A stretch of 64,000 bases of DNA from Limnochorda sp. LNt (lineage in GTDB: Bacteria > Bacillota > Limnochordia > Limnochordales > Geochordaceae): the NCBI RefSeq assembly GCF_035593265.1, contig NZ_CP141614.1, positions 1,612,001 to 1,676,000 of the forward strand, in the 5' to 3' direction. The notes beneath the pieces are model-generated. The model was not told the origin of the DNA. It ran no database searches and saw only the letters and a list, made by a program, of their open reading frames with translations. The translations under genes and the position numbers were made by a program. Shown piece after piece: positions 44,452 through 52,992 of the stretch. How positions within the stretch are numbered: the first letter of the stretch is position 1; each line of letters starts with the position of its first letter.

Positions 44452-44691
44452 CTACTCCTGGCGGGACTGGATGTAGCGAACCGCGTCACCCACCGTGCGG
44501 ATGCCCTCGGCGTCCTCGTCGGGGATCTCCATGCCGAAGGCCTCCTCGAAGGCCATGATCAGCTCGACGATGTCCAGCGAGTCGGCTCCCAGATCGTCCA
44601 CGAAGGACGACTCCGGCGTCACCTCCGACTCGTCCACGCTGAGCTGTTCCACGATGATGGACTTCACCTTCTCGAAGACGTTGTTGTCCAT
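44452..44691 (-). CDS. acpP: Acyl carrier protein
   Basis: ACP (79 aa) carries growing acyl chains on a phosphopantetheine arm attached to Ser38 in '[19 protein letters not shown]'. The protein is acidic with the normal four-helix pattern and ends '[13 protein letters not shown]'. It is flanked by fabG and fabF, its substrates' enzymes. Confidence 0.97.
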   Translation of the reverse strand: MDNNVFEKVKSIIVEQLSVDESEVTPESSFVDDLGADSLDIVELIMAFEEAFGMEIPDEDAEGIRTVGDAVRYIQSRQE

Positions 44692-44757
44692 GGGGTCGTA
44701 TCGTCTCCTTTCCGAAGTGGGGGGATGTCGACGGCGCTCGGCTCGCGACTCCGTCGC

Positions 44758-45504
44758 CTACCCGGCCATCGTCAGCCCCCCGTCGATGACCAGGACGTGC
44801 CCCGTGACGTAGGAGGCGTCGTCCGAGGCGAGGAAAGCCACCGCCGCCGCCACCTCCTCCGGCCGACCCAGGCGGCCCATGGGCACCTGGGCGCTGAGGG
44901 CCTGCTGCTTGGGGGTCGGGTCGCCGGTCATCTCCGTCTCGATGAAGCCGGGTGCGACGACGTTGACGGTGATGTTGCGCGTGGCCACCTCCCTGGCCAG
45001 GCTCTTGGAGAAGCCGACGATGGCCGCCTTGGAGGCCGCGTAGTTGCATTGGCCCGGGTTGCCGACCAGCCCGGCCACCGAGGAGACGTTGACGATGCGG
45101 CCGTAGCGCTGGCGCAGCATGGGCCGCAACGCGGCGCGGCTCATGCGATAGACGCTCTCGAGGTTGGTCGTCATGACCTGGTGCCAATCCGCGTCGCTCA
45201 TGCGCACCAAGAGCCCGTCGCGGGTGATGCCGGCGTTGTTGACGAGGATCTCCAGGGAGCCGAATCGCTGCAACGCCGCGCCCACCAGCCGCTCGGCCGT
45301 CTCGGGCTGGGCGACGTCGCCCTCCCAGCCCACGACGTCGGCGCCGGTCTCGGCCGCGATGCGCCGGGCCGCCTCCTCGGCCTGGTCCGCCCGCCGGCTG
45401 CACAAAGCGACCCGAGCTCCCTCCCTGGCCAGGCGGTGCGCGATGGCGTAGCCGATGCCCCGACTGCCGCCCGTCACCAGGGCAGCCCGGCCAGACAGCG
45501 TCAT
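44758..45504 (-). CDS. fabG: 3-oxoacyl-ACP reductase FabG
   Basis: FabG (248 aa) reduces 3-oxoacyl-ACP with NADPH. Cofactor motif 'ALVTGGSRGIGYAIAHRLAR', 'ILVNNAGITRDGLLVRM' and the active-site YxxxK in 'NYAASKAAIVGFSKSLARE' are all present. ATG 45504 overlaps the fabD TGA (ATGA), which sets the start; the frame is open further upstream without similarity. Confidence 0.97.
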   Translation of the reverse strand: MTLSGRAALVTGGSRGIGYAIAHRLAREGARVALCSRRADQAEEAARRIAAETGADVVGWEGDVAQPETAERLVGAALQRFGSLEILVNNAGITRDGLLVRMSDADWHQVMTTNLESVYRMSRAALRPMLRQRYGRIVNVSSVAGLVGNPGQCNYAASKAAIVGFSKSLAREVATRNITVNVVAPGFIETEMTGDPTPKQQALSAQVPMGRLGRPEEVAAAVAFLASDDASYVTGHVLVIDGGLTMAG

Positions 45505-46481
45505 ATTAGCCCATCCCCTTTCAGGCGTGCAAGGGACGCCTCCAGCGAAGCCGGATCCTGGACGTTGAGCACGACCGCGTCGGGCAGCGTGCGCCGCACC
45601 GTCCCCGACAGGACCCGGCCGGGCCCCAGCTCCACGAAGTGAGTGACCCCCATGGCCGCCATGGTGCGAAGCGACTCGACCCAGCGCACGGGCGAGACCA
45701 GCTGGGCCTGCAGGGCCTGCGGGATGGCCTCGACGCGGTCGCCGTACGGGCGGGCGTCGACGTTGGCCACGACGGGCCACGCGGGCACGCGCCACTCGAC
45801 CCGATCCAGGTGCTCCCGCAGACGGCGGGCGGCGTCGGCCATGAGCGGCGAGTGGAAGGGCCCGCTGACCGCCAGCTCCGTCCATCGCCCTCCCGCGGCC
45901 GAGACCCGCTGTCGCACCTCGGCCAGCGCCGACCTGCGCCCCGACACGACCACCTGCCCCGGCGCGTTGAAATTGGCCGCCACGACGGCCGTCTCGTCAC
46001 CCAGGGCCTGCACCACCTCCTCGCAGATGGCCGTCACCTGTCGATCCTCCAGGCCGAGCACGGCGGCCATCCCGCCCTCCCCGGCCGGGACGGCCTCGGC
46101 CATGGCCTGGCCCCGTGCCCGCACCAGCGCCAGCCCCTCTTCGAAGCTGAGCGCACCCGCCGCCACCAGGGCGGTGTACTCGCCCAGCGAGTGGCCCGCT
46201 CCCGCCGCCGGCAGGGCCGATCCGACCCGCTGGCGCCAGACGGTCCAGGTCGCCACCGAGACGGCCAGCAGGGCCGGCTGCGTGTACGCCGTCTGGCGCA
46301 GCACGTCCTCCGGCCCCTCCCGTACGATCTTCAACAGACCGGGCATCACCCGGTCGGCCCGCTCGAGGACCTCGGCCGCCCCGGCGAAGGCCTCGGCCAG
46401 TGCGGTGCCCATCCCCACCGACTGGGAGCCCTGCCCCGGGAAGAGCACCGCGTAGGCCCCGGATGACCGCCCCGTACTCAT
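45501..46481 (-). CDS. fabD: Malonyl-CoA:ACP transacylase
   Basis: FabD (326 aa) loads malonyl groups onto ACP. 'YAVLFPGQGSQSVGMG' at the N-terminus, the nucleophile Ser98 in 'GAGHSLGEYTALVAAGALSF' and the active-site His in 'AVSGPFHSPLMADAARRL' are clear. ATG 46481 overlaps the fabH TGA. fabH-fabD-fabG are thus all 4-nt coupled. Confidence 0.97.
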   Translation of the reverse strand: MSTGRSSGAYAVLFPGQGSQSVGMGTALAEAFAGAAEVLERADRVMPGLLKIVREGPEDVLRQTAYTQPALLAVSVATWTVWRQRVGSALPAAGAGHSLGEYTALVAAGALSFEEGLALVRARGQAMAEAVPAGEGGMAAVLGLEDRQVTAICEEVVQALGDETAVVAANFNAPGQVVVSGRRSALAEVRQRVSAAGGRWTELAVSGPFHSPLMADAARRLREHLDRVEWRVPAWPVVANVDARPYGDRVEAIPQALQAQLVSPVRWVESLRTMAAMGVTHFVELGPGRVLSGTVRRTLPDAVVLNVQDPASLEASLARLKGDGLI

Positions 46482-47485
46482 GTACGTCCCCCCCAGCGCA
46501 CCACCGTGGCGCCCCACGTCAGCCCGCCGCCGAAGGCCACCATCACCACCACGTCGCCGTCGGCCAGCTTGCCTGCCCGGGCGGTCTCGTCCAGCGCGAT
46601 GCCGATGGAGGCGGCCGACGTGTTGCCGTAGCGGTCGATGTTGACCACCACCCGCTCCTCCGGGATGCCGAGGCGCTTGGCGGCGGCATCGATGATGCGG
46701 ATGTTGGCCTGGTGCGGGATCAGGTAGCGCACCTGGTCGACCCCGAGCCCGGCTTGACGGAGGGCCTGCTCCGCCGCCTCCCCCATGGTGCGCACGGCGA
46801 TCTTGAAGACCTCGTTGCCCTGCATCTTGATGTAGTGGAGCCGCTCGGCCACCGTACGCTCCGAGGCGGGACGCCGGGAGCCACCGGCTGGCAGGCAGAG
46901 CAGGTCGCCGTAGGCGCCATCGGAGCCCAGCTGGCTGGCCAGGATCCCGTGGCCCTCGCTCACCGGCCCCAGCACCACGGCGCCGGCTCCGTCCCCGAAG
47001 AGCACGCAGGTGGAGCGATCGGTGTAGTCGGTGATCTTGCTCAGGCACTCGGCCCCGATGACCAGCGCGTGGCGCACCCGTCCCGACTGGATGGCCGAGG
47101 CCGCCACGTCCAGCCCGTACAGGAAGCCCGAGCAGGCGGCCGCCAGGTCGAAGGCCGCGGCCCCCTTGATGCCCAGCCCGTGCTGCACCAGGTTGGCGGT
47201 GGAGGGAAAGGCCATGTCGGGCGTCACCGTGGCCACCACCACCAAGCCGATGGCCTCGGGGGCCACGCCCGCCGCCTCCATGGCCCGACGCGCCGCCTGC
47301 ATGGCCAGGTCCGAGGTGGCCGTCTGCTCGTCGCAGATGCGGCGCTCCCGGATGCCGGTACGGGTCCGAATCCATTCGTCGCTGGTCTCCACCATGCGTT
47401 CGAGGTCGAAGTTGGTCAGCACGCGCTCCGGCGCCGCGGAGCCCGTTCCCCAGATGCCCACGCTAAGGCCGTTGCCCGATGCCAT
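46478..47485 (-). CDS. fabH: Beta-ketoacyl-ACP synthase III
   Basis: FabH (335 aa) starts fatty-acid synthesis by condensing acyl-CoA with malonyl-ACP. Catalytic triad regions: Cys118 in 'AAFDLAAACSGFLYGLDVAA', His in 'RYLIPHQANIRIIDAAAKRL' and Asn in 'VVNIDRYGNTSAASIGIALD'. ATG 47485 with GGGAG upstream; it overlaps the plsX end by 23 nt. Confidence 0.96.
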   Translation of the reverse strand: MASGNGLSVGIWGTGSAAPERVLTNFDLERMVETSDEWIRTRTGIRERRICDEQTATSDLAMQAARRAMEAAGVAPEAIGLVVVATVTPDMAFPSTANLVQHGLGIKGAAAFDLAAACSGFLYGLDVAASAIQSGRVRHALVIGAECLSKITDYTDRSTCVLFGDGAGAVVLGPVSEGHGILASQLGSDGAYGDLLCLPAGGSRRPASERTVAERLHYIKMQGNEVFKIAVRTMGEAAEQALRQAGLGVDQVRYLIPHQANIRIIDAAAKRLGIPEERVVVNIDRYGNTSAASIGIALDETARAGKLADGDVVVMVAFGGGLTWGATVVRWGGRT

Positions 47486-48500
47486 CGGCTCGTTCTCCCT
47501 TCGATAGCCCCGCCACGGCAGCCTCGAGGGCCGCCACCAGCCCATCCTGCACCCCGCGAGCCGCCATGCGCACCGCGTTGGACATGGCCCGCGCGTCGGA
47601 GCGCCCGTGGGCCACCACCACCACCCCGCGGACCCCCACCAGGAAGGCCCCTCCGTAGGTGCGGTAGTCCAACCGGTCGCGCAGCCCGCCCAGCGCCGGC
47701 TTCAACAACAGCCCCCCGAGCCGGCCCCGGACGGTTTGGAGCGCCGCCTGCCGGATGGCTCCCAGGAGCGACGACGCGAAGCCCTCCATCGACTTGAGCA
47801 GCACGTTGCCGACGAAGCCGTCGCAGACGACGACGTCGCAGGCGCCGGCGAAGACGTCCTTGCCCTCCACGTTGCCCACGAAGCCGTCGATCCGCCCGGC
47901 CATGAGCCCGTGGGCCTGCTGAGCCGCCTCGTTGCCCTTGCTCGGCTCCTCCCCGATGTTGAGCAGGCCGACCCGTGGCTGCTGGATGCCCAGCAGCACC
48001 CGGGCGAAGGCGCGCCCCAACACCCCGAACTGCAGCAGGTGCGACGGTGGGCAGTCGACGTTGGCCCCTGCGTCGATGAGCACCACGGGCCCCTCGAACA
48101 GCGGTAGCACCACCGCCAGCGCCGGCCGCTCCACCCCCGGCAGCCGCCCCACGTGCAGCAGCGACGCGGCCAGCACCGCGCCCGTGTTGCCCGCCGAGAC
48201 CAGGGCCGAGGCCCGGCCCTCCTTGAGCAGACGGGCGGCCACCACCAGGGACGCGTCGCGCTTCTTGCGCACGGCCTCGACGGGATGCTCCTCCATGCCG
48301 ATCCGGTCGGAGGCTTCGACGAACTGGACGGGGGCGCCGCCGGACGCCTCGCCTGGGGTGGCGTCGAGGAGGGATCGCACCGGGTCACGAGGGCCCACCA
48401 GCAACAGCGGCACCGCCATGCCGGAGCGGGCGTCGAGAGCCCCCCGCAGGGGCGCCTCGGGGGCGTGGTCGCCCCCCAACAAGTCGACGGCGATGGCCAC
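47463..48500 (-). CDS. plsX: Phosphate acyltransferase PlsX
   Basis: PlsX (345 aa) turns acyl-ACP into acyl-phosphate for glycerolipid synthesis. Typical start 'MAIAVDLLGGDHAPEAPLRG', 'ALVSAGNTGAVLAASLLHVG' and 'VVLIDAGANVDCPPSHLLQF' with 'RVGLLNIGEEPSKGNEAAQQ'. It lies directly after fapR, the same order as the Bacillus fapR-plsX operon. Confidence 0.96.
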   Translation of the reverse strand: MAIAVDLLGGDHAPEAPLRGALDARSGMAVPLLLVGPRDPVRSLLDATPGEASGGAPVQFVEASDRIGMEEHPVEAVRKKRDASLVVAARLLKEGRASALVSAGNTGAVLAASLLHVGRLPGVERPALAVVLPLFEGPVVLIDAGANVDCPPSHLLQFGVLGRAFARVLLGIQQPRVGLLNIGEEPSKGNEAAQQAHGLMAGRIDGFVGNVEGKDVFAGACDVVVCDGFVGNVLLKSMEGFASSLLGAIRQAALQTVRGRLGGLLLKPALGGLRDRLDYRTYGGAFLVGVRGVVVVAHGRSDARAMSNAVRMAARGVQDGLVAALEAAVAGLSKGERADGIGQRP

Positions 48501-48506
48501 CAGCGT

Positions 48507-49109
48507 TCAGCCCCTCTCCGTAGGGACCGGCTGACCGGCTCGCTCGGGCGGCAGGGACGCCACCACGAAGAGCCCGCGGAAGACCTCGTCGGCGCCGCAG
48601 CGACTGACCACGTCGACCAGATGCGTGTGGGACCGGGAGCGCGTCAGCTCCGCCCGGGCCAGGACCTCCTCCCCCACCCGTACCGGCCGCACGAAGCGCA
48701 CCCGCGCCGAGCCCGTCACCACCACGTCGGCATCGACCAGGGCGACGGCCAGGGAGTTGGCCTGTGCGAAGAGGTAGTGGCCGCGAACGATCCCGGTACG
48801 GGCGAAGGCCATCTCGGGCCCCGTCCGCAGCGTCGACAGCCCCCACCGCCCCAGGCGCAGCTCCACCAGCTCGCCGATCACCTCGCTGGCGAACAGCGAC
48901 CGGGGCTGGGTCACCCGCTCCTCTGCCAGCCGGCGCGTGCGCTCCCGCATCTCCGGGATGCCCAGCCGCATCCGGTCCAGGCGCACCGTGGGCACGCTGA
49001 CGCCCAGCCGGTGCGCCAGCTCGCGGTCGGTCAGGAAGGGCTCCTGCAGCAGGAGCTGGCGCAGCCGCTCCAGGCGCTTCTCTATGACCTGATTTGATGA
49101 CCTGCTCAT
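48507..49109 (-). CDS. fapR: Fatty-acid and phospholipid biosynthesis regulator FapR
   Basis: FapR (200 aa) represses lipid synthesis genes and is released from DNA by malonyl-CoA. The N-terminal helix-turn-helix ('FLTDRELAHRLGVSVPTVRL' with 'DRMRLGIPEMRERTRRLAEE') is joined to a hotdog-fold effector domain ('GHYLFAQANSLAVALVDADV'). ATG 49109 follows AGAGG by 8 nt. It is the first gene of the plsX/fab series and probably controls it. I could not see a match to the Bacillus FapR operator in the short leader. Confidence 0.93.
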   Translation of the reverse strand: MSRSSNQVIEKRLERLRQLLLQEPFLTDRELAHRLGVSVPTVRLDRMRLGIPEMRERTRRLAEERVTQPRSLFASEVIGELVELRLGRWGLSTLRTGPEMAFARTGIVRGHYLFAQANSLAVALVDADVVVTGSARVRFVRPVRVGEEVLARAELTRSRSHTHLVDVVSRCGADEVFRGLFVVASLPPERAGQPVPTERG

Positions 49110-49120
49110 ATAAAAACCTC

Positions 49121-49151
49121 TGAAAGAAGCCCTCGCGGTCGGTGCGAGGGC
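49121..49151 (-). terminator. Intrinsic terminator/attenuator between rpmF and fapR
   Basis: A perfect 8-bp stem (GCCCTCGC/GCGAGGGC, 7-nt loop, 49151-49129) is followed on the minus strand by TTCTTTCA. This is a short but plausible Rho-independent terminator for the DUF177-rpmF transcript. It ends only about 12-20 nt upstream of the fapR start, leaving no room for a promoter between terminator and gene, so fapR depends on read-through or a promoter within rpmF. Confidence 0.65.
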
Positions 49152-49173
49152 CCTCCAGCGTGCGACGGGCCGC

Positions 49174-49359
49174 TCAGGCCTCCTCGGCAGGCGGCAGGTA
49201 CTGGCGGCCGTCGTACGTGCCGCAGTGCGGACAGACGTGGTGCGGCAACCGTAGCCGGTGGCAGCGCGGGCACTCCGACAGATTGGGCAGTGCCAGGCGC
49301 CAGTGGGACCGGCGCGTCCGGGTGCGAGCCTTGGAAAAGCGCCGCTTGGGATTGGCCAC
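49174..49359 (-). CDS. rpmF: 50S ribosomal protein L32
   Basis: L32 (61 aa) is a large-subunit protein of the zinc-ribbon type. The start 'MANPKRRFSKARTRTRRSHW' is universal, and the two pairs CPRC and CPHC form the zinc site. DUF177-rpmF is a conserved pair across bacteria. ATG start at 49359. Confidence 0.96.
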   Translation of the reverse strand: MANPKRRFSKARTRTRRSHWRLALPNLSECPRCHRLRLPHHVCPHCGTYDGRQYLPPAEEA

Positions 49360-49377
49360 CTCGGTCGGTCTCCTCTC

Positions 49378-49905
49378 TCAGCGAGCCCCGCCGTCGCCGT
49401 TGCGCAGGAGCGCCCCCAGGGGTGCCCAGCGCGCGTCGGGCTCGTCGTCGGCACAGCCGCAGGGCCCCTCGTTGAGGTTGCGCCCGCAGCGGGGGCAGAG
49501 CCCCTTGCAGTCATCCCGGCAGATGCGCTTCATCGGCAGCGCCAGCTGCAGCGTCTCCCGGATGGCATCGGTCAGGTCGAGGACATCCCCCGAGTACCAG
49601 TTGGCCACGTCCTCGCCCTCGGGCCGGCTCGCCCGCAGACGCTCGGGGTAGTACATCTCCTCCATCTCGGGCTCCAGCGCGTAGCGAAACGGAGCCAGGC
49701 ATCGCGTGCATGCCGACTCGCACTCGCAGCGCAGCCGGGCCTTGACCAGGAACCCCTTGCCCACGTTGGTGACGGTCCCCGAGACCTGCACGGGGCTGCA
49801 CGTCACCGCGCCGCCCGCCATCTCCAGCGGCGGCGCCGGGCTCACGCCCTCGACCGGGAGCTGAGCGCCTCGCTGCTCCCGGATGGCGCGGATGTTGACT
49901 TGCAC
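49378..49905 (-). CDS. DUF177 (YceD-like) protein
   Basis: A 175-aa member of the DUF177/YceD family, implicated in 23S rRNA accumulation. Conserved cysteines occur in 'CECESACTRCLAPFRYALEP' and 'CRDDCKGLCPRCGRNLNEGP', a pattern of bacterial-type members. GTG 49905 is chosen because a GAGGTGG site lies upstream and the predicted transcription start is about 15 nt before it. Upstream of rpmF as usual. Confidence 0.88.
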   Translation of the reverse strand: MQVNIRAIREQRGAQLPVEGVSPAPPLEMAGGAVTCSPVQVSGTVTNVGKGFLVKARLRCECESACTRCLAPFRYALEPEMEEMYYPERLRASRPEGEDVANWYSGDVLDLTDAIRETLQLALPMKRICRDDCKGLCPRCGRNLNEGPCGCADDEPDARWAPLGALLRNGDGGAR

Positions 49906-49926
49906 GGCTGTGGCGCCACCTCGCCC

Positions 49927-49955
49927 ATTATAGTGAGGCCCCCAAGGCCCGTCAA
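49927..49955 (-). promoter_or_regulatory. Sigma-A promoter for the DUF177-rpmF(-fapR-fab) operon
   Basis: TTGACG at 49955-49950 and a consensus TATAAT at 49932-49927, separated by exactly 17 nt. It is the best sigma-A promoter in the window. The leader to the DUF177 GTG would be only about 15 nt. Confidence 0.85.
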
Positions 49956-50030
49956 GAAAGGCCATGGAGCCCGTCTCGTATACATCCCACGGAGCGCCCC
50001 GCGCACGAAGGCGAGGTCGAGGCGTCTACC

Positions 50031-51284
50031 ATGAGTCGAAGATCCGCCCACCTGCGCCCGGAGGTCACCACCTACCTCATCGGCGCCGCGCTCAGCGCCT
50101 TCGCGCTGCTGGTCGTCATCACCGCCGAGAACGCCTTCGAGGCCAGCCTCTTCGGGCTCCGCCTGTGGTTCGACGCGGTCCTCCCCGCCCTCTTGCCCTT
50201 CTTCGTCCTGTCGGAGGTGCTGGCAGCCTACGGGGTCATCCACTTCGTGGGGGTCCTTCTCGAACCGCTCATGCGCCCCCTCTTCAACATCCCCGGTCCC
50301 GGGGGATTCGCCCTGGCCATGGGGCTGGTCAGCGGCTATCCCCTGGGGGCCATCATCACGGCTCGCCTCTGCCGGGAGCGCCTGCTCAACGCGGTCGAGG
50401 GAGAACGCCTGGTCTCGCTGGCCAACACCGCCGATCCCCTCTTCATGGCGGGGGTGGTCGCCGCCGGCTTCTTCGGAATCCCCGAGGCCGGTGGCATCCT
50501 CGCCGCCTCCCACTACCTGGCCGTCCTCGTCGTCGGCTGGATCGGCGCCTTCCACGACCGCGACGCCCCGGCCACCCCCGCCCTGGAGGCCCACTCCCGC
50601 GAGCCGCTCTTGCGCCGCGCCGCCAGCGCCATGATCAAGGCCCGTCAGGGCGACGGCAGGCCCTTCGGTCAGGTCCTGGGCGACGCCGTGAGGGGCTCCA
50701 TGATCAGCATGCTCCTGGTCGGCGGCACCATCATGCTCTTCTCGGTGCTGCTGCAGGTACTGGACCAACTGGGGGTGGTGCCGGTGATGGGGCGGCTGGC
50801 CTCCGCCGTCCTCGGCCTGGTGGGGCTGGACTCGTCGCTGGCCGAGGCCACGGTCCGGGGGTTGCTGGAGATCACCAACGGCTCGCAGGCGGCCTCGCAG
50901 GCCCCCGCCGCCCTGTCGGCCCGGCTCGCCGTGGCCAGCTTCGTCATCGGCTGGGCCGGTGCCTCCGTGCACGCCCAGGTGGCGGCCGTCACCGAGAAGA
51001 CCGGCATCCGCATGGGCCCCTACATCCGGGCCCGGCTGCTGCACGGGGTGCTCGCCGCCCTCGTCACCCTGGTCATGGTGGCCCTCGATCTGGGCCCTCG
51101 CCTGCCGACCCTGGCCCTGCCCCGCGGTATCGACGGCGGCAGCGCCTGGTCCCTGGCCACCCTGGTCTGGCGCACCCGGTTGGGGCTGCTCTTCGTGGGG
51201 TTGACGCTGGTCGGGCTGGCTGCCGGCAGCGCCCTGCGGCGGGCCGCCCGGCTGGTCACGACGTCCTGGGGCCTGCGACGCTAA
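50031..51284 (+). CDS. ylbJ: Sporulation integral membrane protein YlbJ
   Basis: YlbJ (417 aa) is a polytopic membrane protein with the nucleoside-recognition (Gate) fold, required for spore cortex formation in Bacillus and controlled there by sigma-E. About eight to ten membrane segments are seen. Conserved stretches are 'LPALLPFFVLSEVLAAYGVI', 'GLVSGYPLGAIITARLCRE' and 'ANTADPLFMAGVVAAGFFG'. ATG start at 50031, directly after the short leader divergent from DUF177. Its stop overlaps that of the convergent coiled-coil gene by 4 nt. A presumed sigma-E promoter is not clear enough to annotate. Confidence 0.92.
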   Translation: MSRRSAHLRPEVTTYLIGAALSAFALLVVITAENAFEASLFGLRLWFDAVLPALLPFFVLSEVLAAYGVIHFVGVLLEPLMRPLFNIPGPGGFALAMGLVSGYPLGAIITARLCRERLLNAVEGERLVSLANTADPLFMAGVVAAGFFGIPEAGGILAASHYLAVLVVGWIGAFHDRDAPATPALEAHSREPLLRRAASAMIKARQGDGRPFGQVLGDAVRGSMISMLLVGGTIMLFSVLLQVLDQLGVVPVMGRLASAVLGLVGLDSSLAEATVRGLLEITNGSQAASQAPAALSARLAVASFVIGWAGASVHAQVAAVTEKTGIRMGPYIRARLLHGVLAALVTLVMVALDLGPRLPTLALPRGIDGGSAWSLATLVWRTRLGLLFVGLTLVGLAAGSALRRAARLVTTSWGLRR

Positions 51285-51874
51285 CCCTCGTCGGGAGGCG
51301 GCTCGGCCCCCGCTGCCGCCTCGGTGGCGGTCGGCTCGGCCGGGGCCCCCTCCTGCAGGCGCCGGGCCAGCTCCGCCCGGCCACGCTGCACCTGGAGCAG
51401 GTGCCGCTCGATCTCGCCCAGCGTCTTCTCCAGGGCCTGCTGCACCATCAGCAGCACCGAGTCGGCGTACTGGTTGGCGCCGGCCTCCAGCTCGGCGGCC
51501 CGACGGCGGTAGGACTCGAGCAGCTGCTCGCCCTCCTCGCGGGCCTGGCGCAGCACCTCGCTCTCCCGCACGAGGCGAGAGGCGTACTCCTCGGCCTTGG
51601 AGACGATGCGGTCGGCCTCCTCCTGCCCCTCCTGCAGCAAGGCCTCCCGCCGCGCCAGGAGCTCCGATGCCTGCCGAAGCTCATCGGGCAGGGCCCGCCG
51701 GATGCGCTCGATGAGCTCCAGCGCCTCGTCGGCCCGGATCACGGCACGCCCGCCCAGGGGCAGGGTCGGCGCCGAGGCGATGAGGTGCTCCAGGCGCTCC
51801 AGGAGCAGCTGCACCGTTACCGTGCGGGTCGCCGTCGACGGGTTGGGGGATGGGGACGAGTCGGATGCACTCAT
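51281..51874 (-). CDS. Coiled-coil protein downstream of coaD
   Basis: A 197-aa hydrophilic protein with long helices (about residues 65-170, e.g. 'ELLARREALLQEGQEEADRI' and 'VLRQAREEGEQLLESYRRRA'), resembling ATP-synthase-b or DivIVA-type coiled coils. A Ser/Thr/Pro-rich head and acidic Ala/Glu/Pro tail flank it. Genes of this kind follow coaD in other Bacillota but have no firm function. ATG 51874 overlaps the coaD stop (ATGA). I do not assign a role. Confidence 0.75.
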   Translation of the reverse strand: MSASDSSPSPNPSTATRTVTVQLLLERLEHLIASAPTLPLGGRAVIRADEALELIERIRRALPDELRQASELLARREALLQEGQEEADRIVSKAEEYASRLVRESEVLRQAREEGEQLLESYRRRAAELEAGANQYADSVLLMVQQALEKTLGEIERHLLQVQRGRAELARRLQEGAPAEPTATEAAAGAEPPPDEG

Positions 51875-52419
51875 CTCGCCGCTTCGCCGCCTTCTCCTGG
51901 CATTGTCGGGCCCGGCGAGGGGTGCGCCGAGCCGGCGCCCCGCGTCGCCAGGCGCTCCCGCAGTCGCTTGGCTGCACCGGGCGGCACCCAGCGGCTCACG
52001 TCGCCACCGAAGGAGGCCACCTCCTTGACGAGGCTGGAGCTGACGAAGGCGTACTCGCTGGAGGTCATGATGAAGACGGTCTCCACCCGGTCGTCCAGGT
52101 GGCGATTCATGGTGGCCATGACGAACTCGTACTCGAAGTCGGAGACCGCCCTCAGCCCCCGCACGATGGCCGTGGCCTGCCGGGCTGCCGCGTACTCCAC
52201 CACCAGCCCCGAGAACGACTCGCACCGGACGTTGGCGTAGGGACGGCACGCCTCCTCCAGCATCGCCAGCCGCTCCTCCACGGAGAACAGGGCCCGCTTG
52301 GCGGGGTTCTCCAGGACGGCGACATAGAGGCGGTCGAAGAGCCGGGAGGCCCGGGCGACGATGTCGAGATGGCCGTAGGTGACCGGGTCGAAGCTGCCCG
52401 GGTAGACCGCCACCGTCAC
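51871..52419 (-). CDS. coaD: Phosphopantetheine adenylyltransferase
   Basis: CoaD (182 aa) makes dephospho-CoA from phosphopantetheine and ATP. The nucleotidyltransferase motif 'AVYPGSFDPVTYGHLDIVAR' and the later 'IVRGLRAVSDFEYEFVMATM' and 'FVSSSLVKEVASFGGDVSRW' are diagnostic. GTG 52419 overlaps the rsmD TGA (GTGA). The C-terminal 20 residues are Gly/Pro-rich and extend past the usual end. Confidence 0.97.
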   Translation of the reverse strand: MTVAVYPGSFDPVTYGHLDIVARASRLFDRLYVAVLENPAKRALFSVEERLAMLEEACRPYANVRCESFSGLVVEYAAARQATAIVRGLRAVSDFEYEFVMATMNRHLDDRVETVFIMTSSEYAFVSSSLVKEVASFGGDVSRWVPPGAAKRLRERLATRGAGSAHPSPGPTMPGEGGEAAR

Positions 52420-52982
52420 CGGTCGCCCTCCTCGTCTGCCGCCGTCAGGATGGTCACCTGGGTCTCCCCGAAGGGCACCTGGCGCCGGATGCGCCAGCCC
52501 GCCGGGGGCAGCGGCTGCTCCCGGGCGCTGTGCTGCACCACCAGCAACCCGCCCTCCCGCACGATGCCGGATGCCACCACCCGGCGCACCGTGGCCTCGA
52601 CCAGACCCTGCTCGTAGGGCGGGTCGGCGAAGATCACGTCGAAGCGACCGCCGCCATCGGCCAGATCCACCAGGGCTCGCTCCACCGGCTGGTGGCGCAC
52701 CTCGGCGCCCGCCTCCAGGCCGGTCCGACGCAGATTGGCCAGGAGGGCCTCCAGGGCCCGGCGGTCCTGCTCGACGAAGACGACCCGCCGCGCCCCCCTC
52801 GACAGGGCCTCGATCCCGACGGATCCCGACCCGGCGAAGAGGTCGAGCCAGTCGCGCTCCGCCGTCCACCCGGCCAGGATGTCCATCATCGACTGGCGCA
52901 CCCGGTCGGTGGTGGGACGCACCTGGCGCCCCTTGGGCGCGACCAGGGTACGTCCCTTGGCGATGCCCGCGATGACCCGCAC
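52416..52982 (-). CDS. rsmD: 16S rRNA (guanine966-N2)-methyltransferase RsmD
   Basis: RsmD (188 aa) methylates G966 of 16S rRNA. 'RVIAGIAKGRTLVAPKGRQV', SAM motif 'WLDLFAGSGSVGIEALSRGA' and catalytic 'FDVIFADPPYEQGL' are clear. GTG 52982 is chosen because AGGAGG lies 5 nt upstream and RVIAG is the normal N-terminus; an upstream start at 53006 is less likely. rsmD-coaD is a conserved pair. Confidence 0.95.
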   Translation of the reverse strand: MRVIAGIAKGRTLVAPKGRQVRPTTDRVRQSMMDILAGWTAERDWLDLFAGSGSVGIEALSRGARRVVFVEQDRRALEALLANLRRTGLEAGAEVRHQPVERALVDLADGGGRFDVIFADPPYEQGLVEATVRRVVASGIVREGGLLVVQHSAREQPLPPAGWRIRRQVPFGETQVTILTAADEEGDR

Positions 52983-52992
52983 CTCGACCTCC

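Noticed and set aside
49906-50030. Sigma-E-like promoter (CGTATACAT) in front of ylbJ
   Set aside because: The -10 resemblance is partial and no matching -35 box lies at the right spacing, so I did not annotate it despite the expectation from Bacillus.
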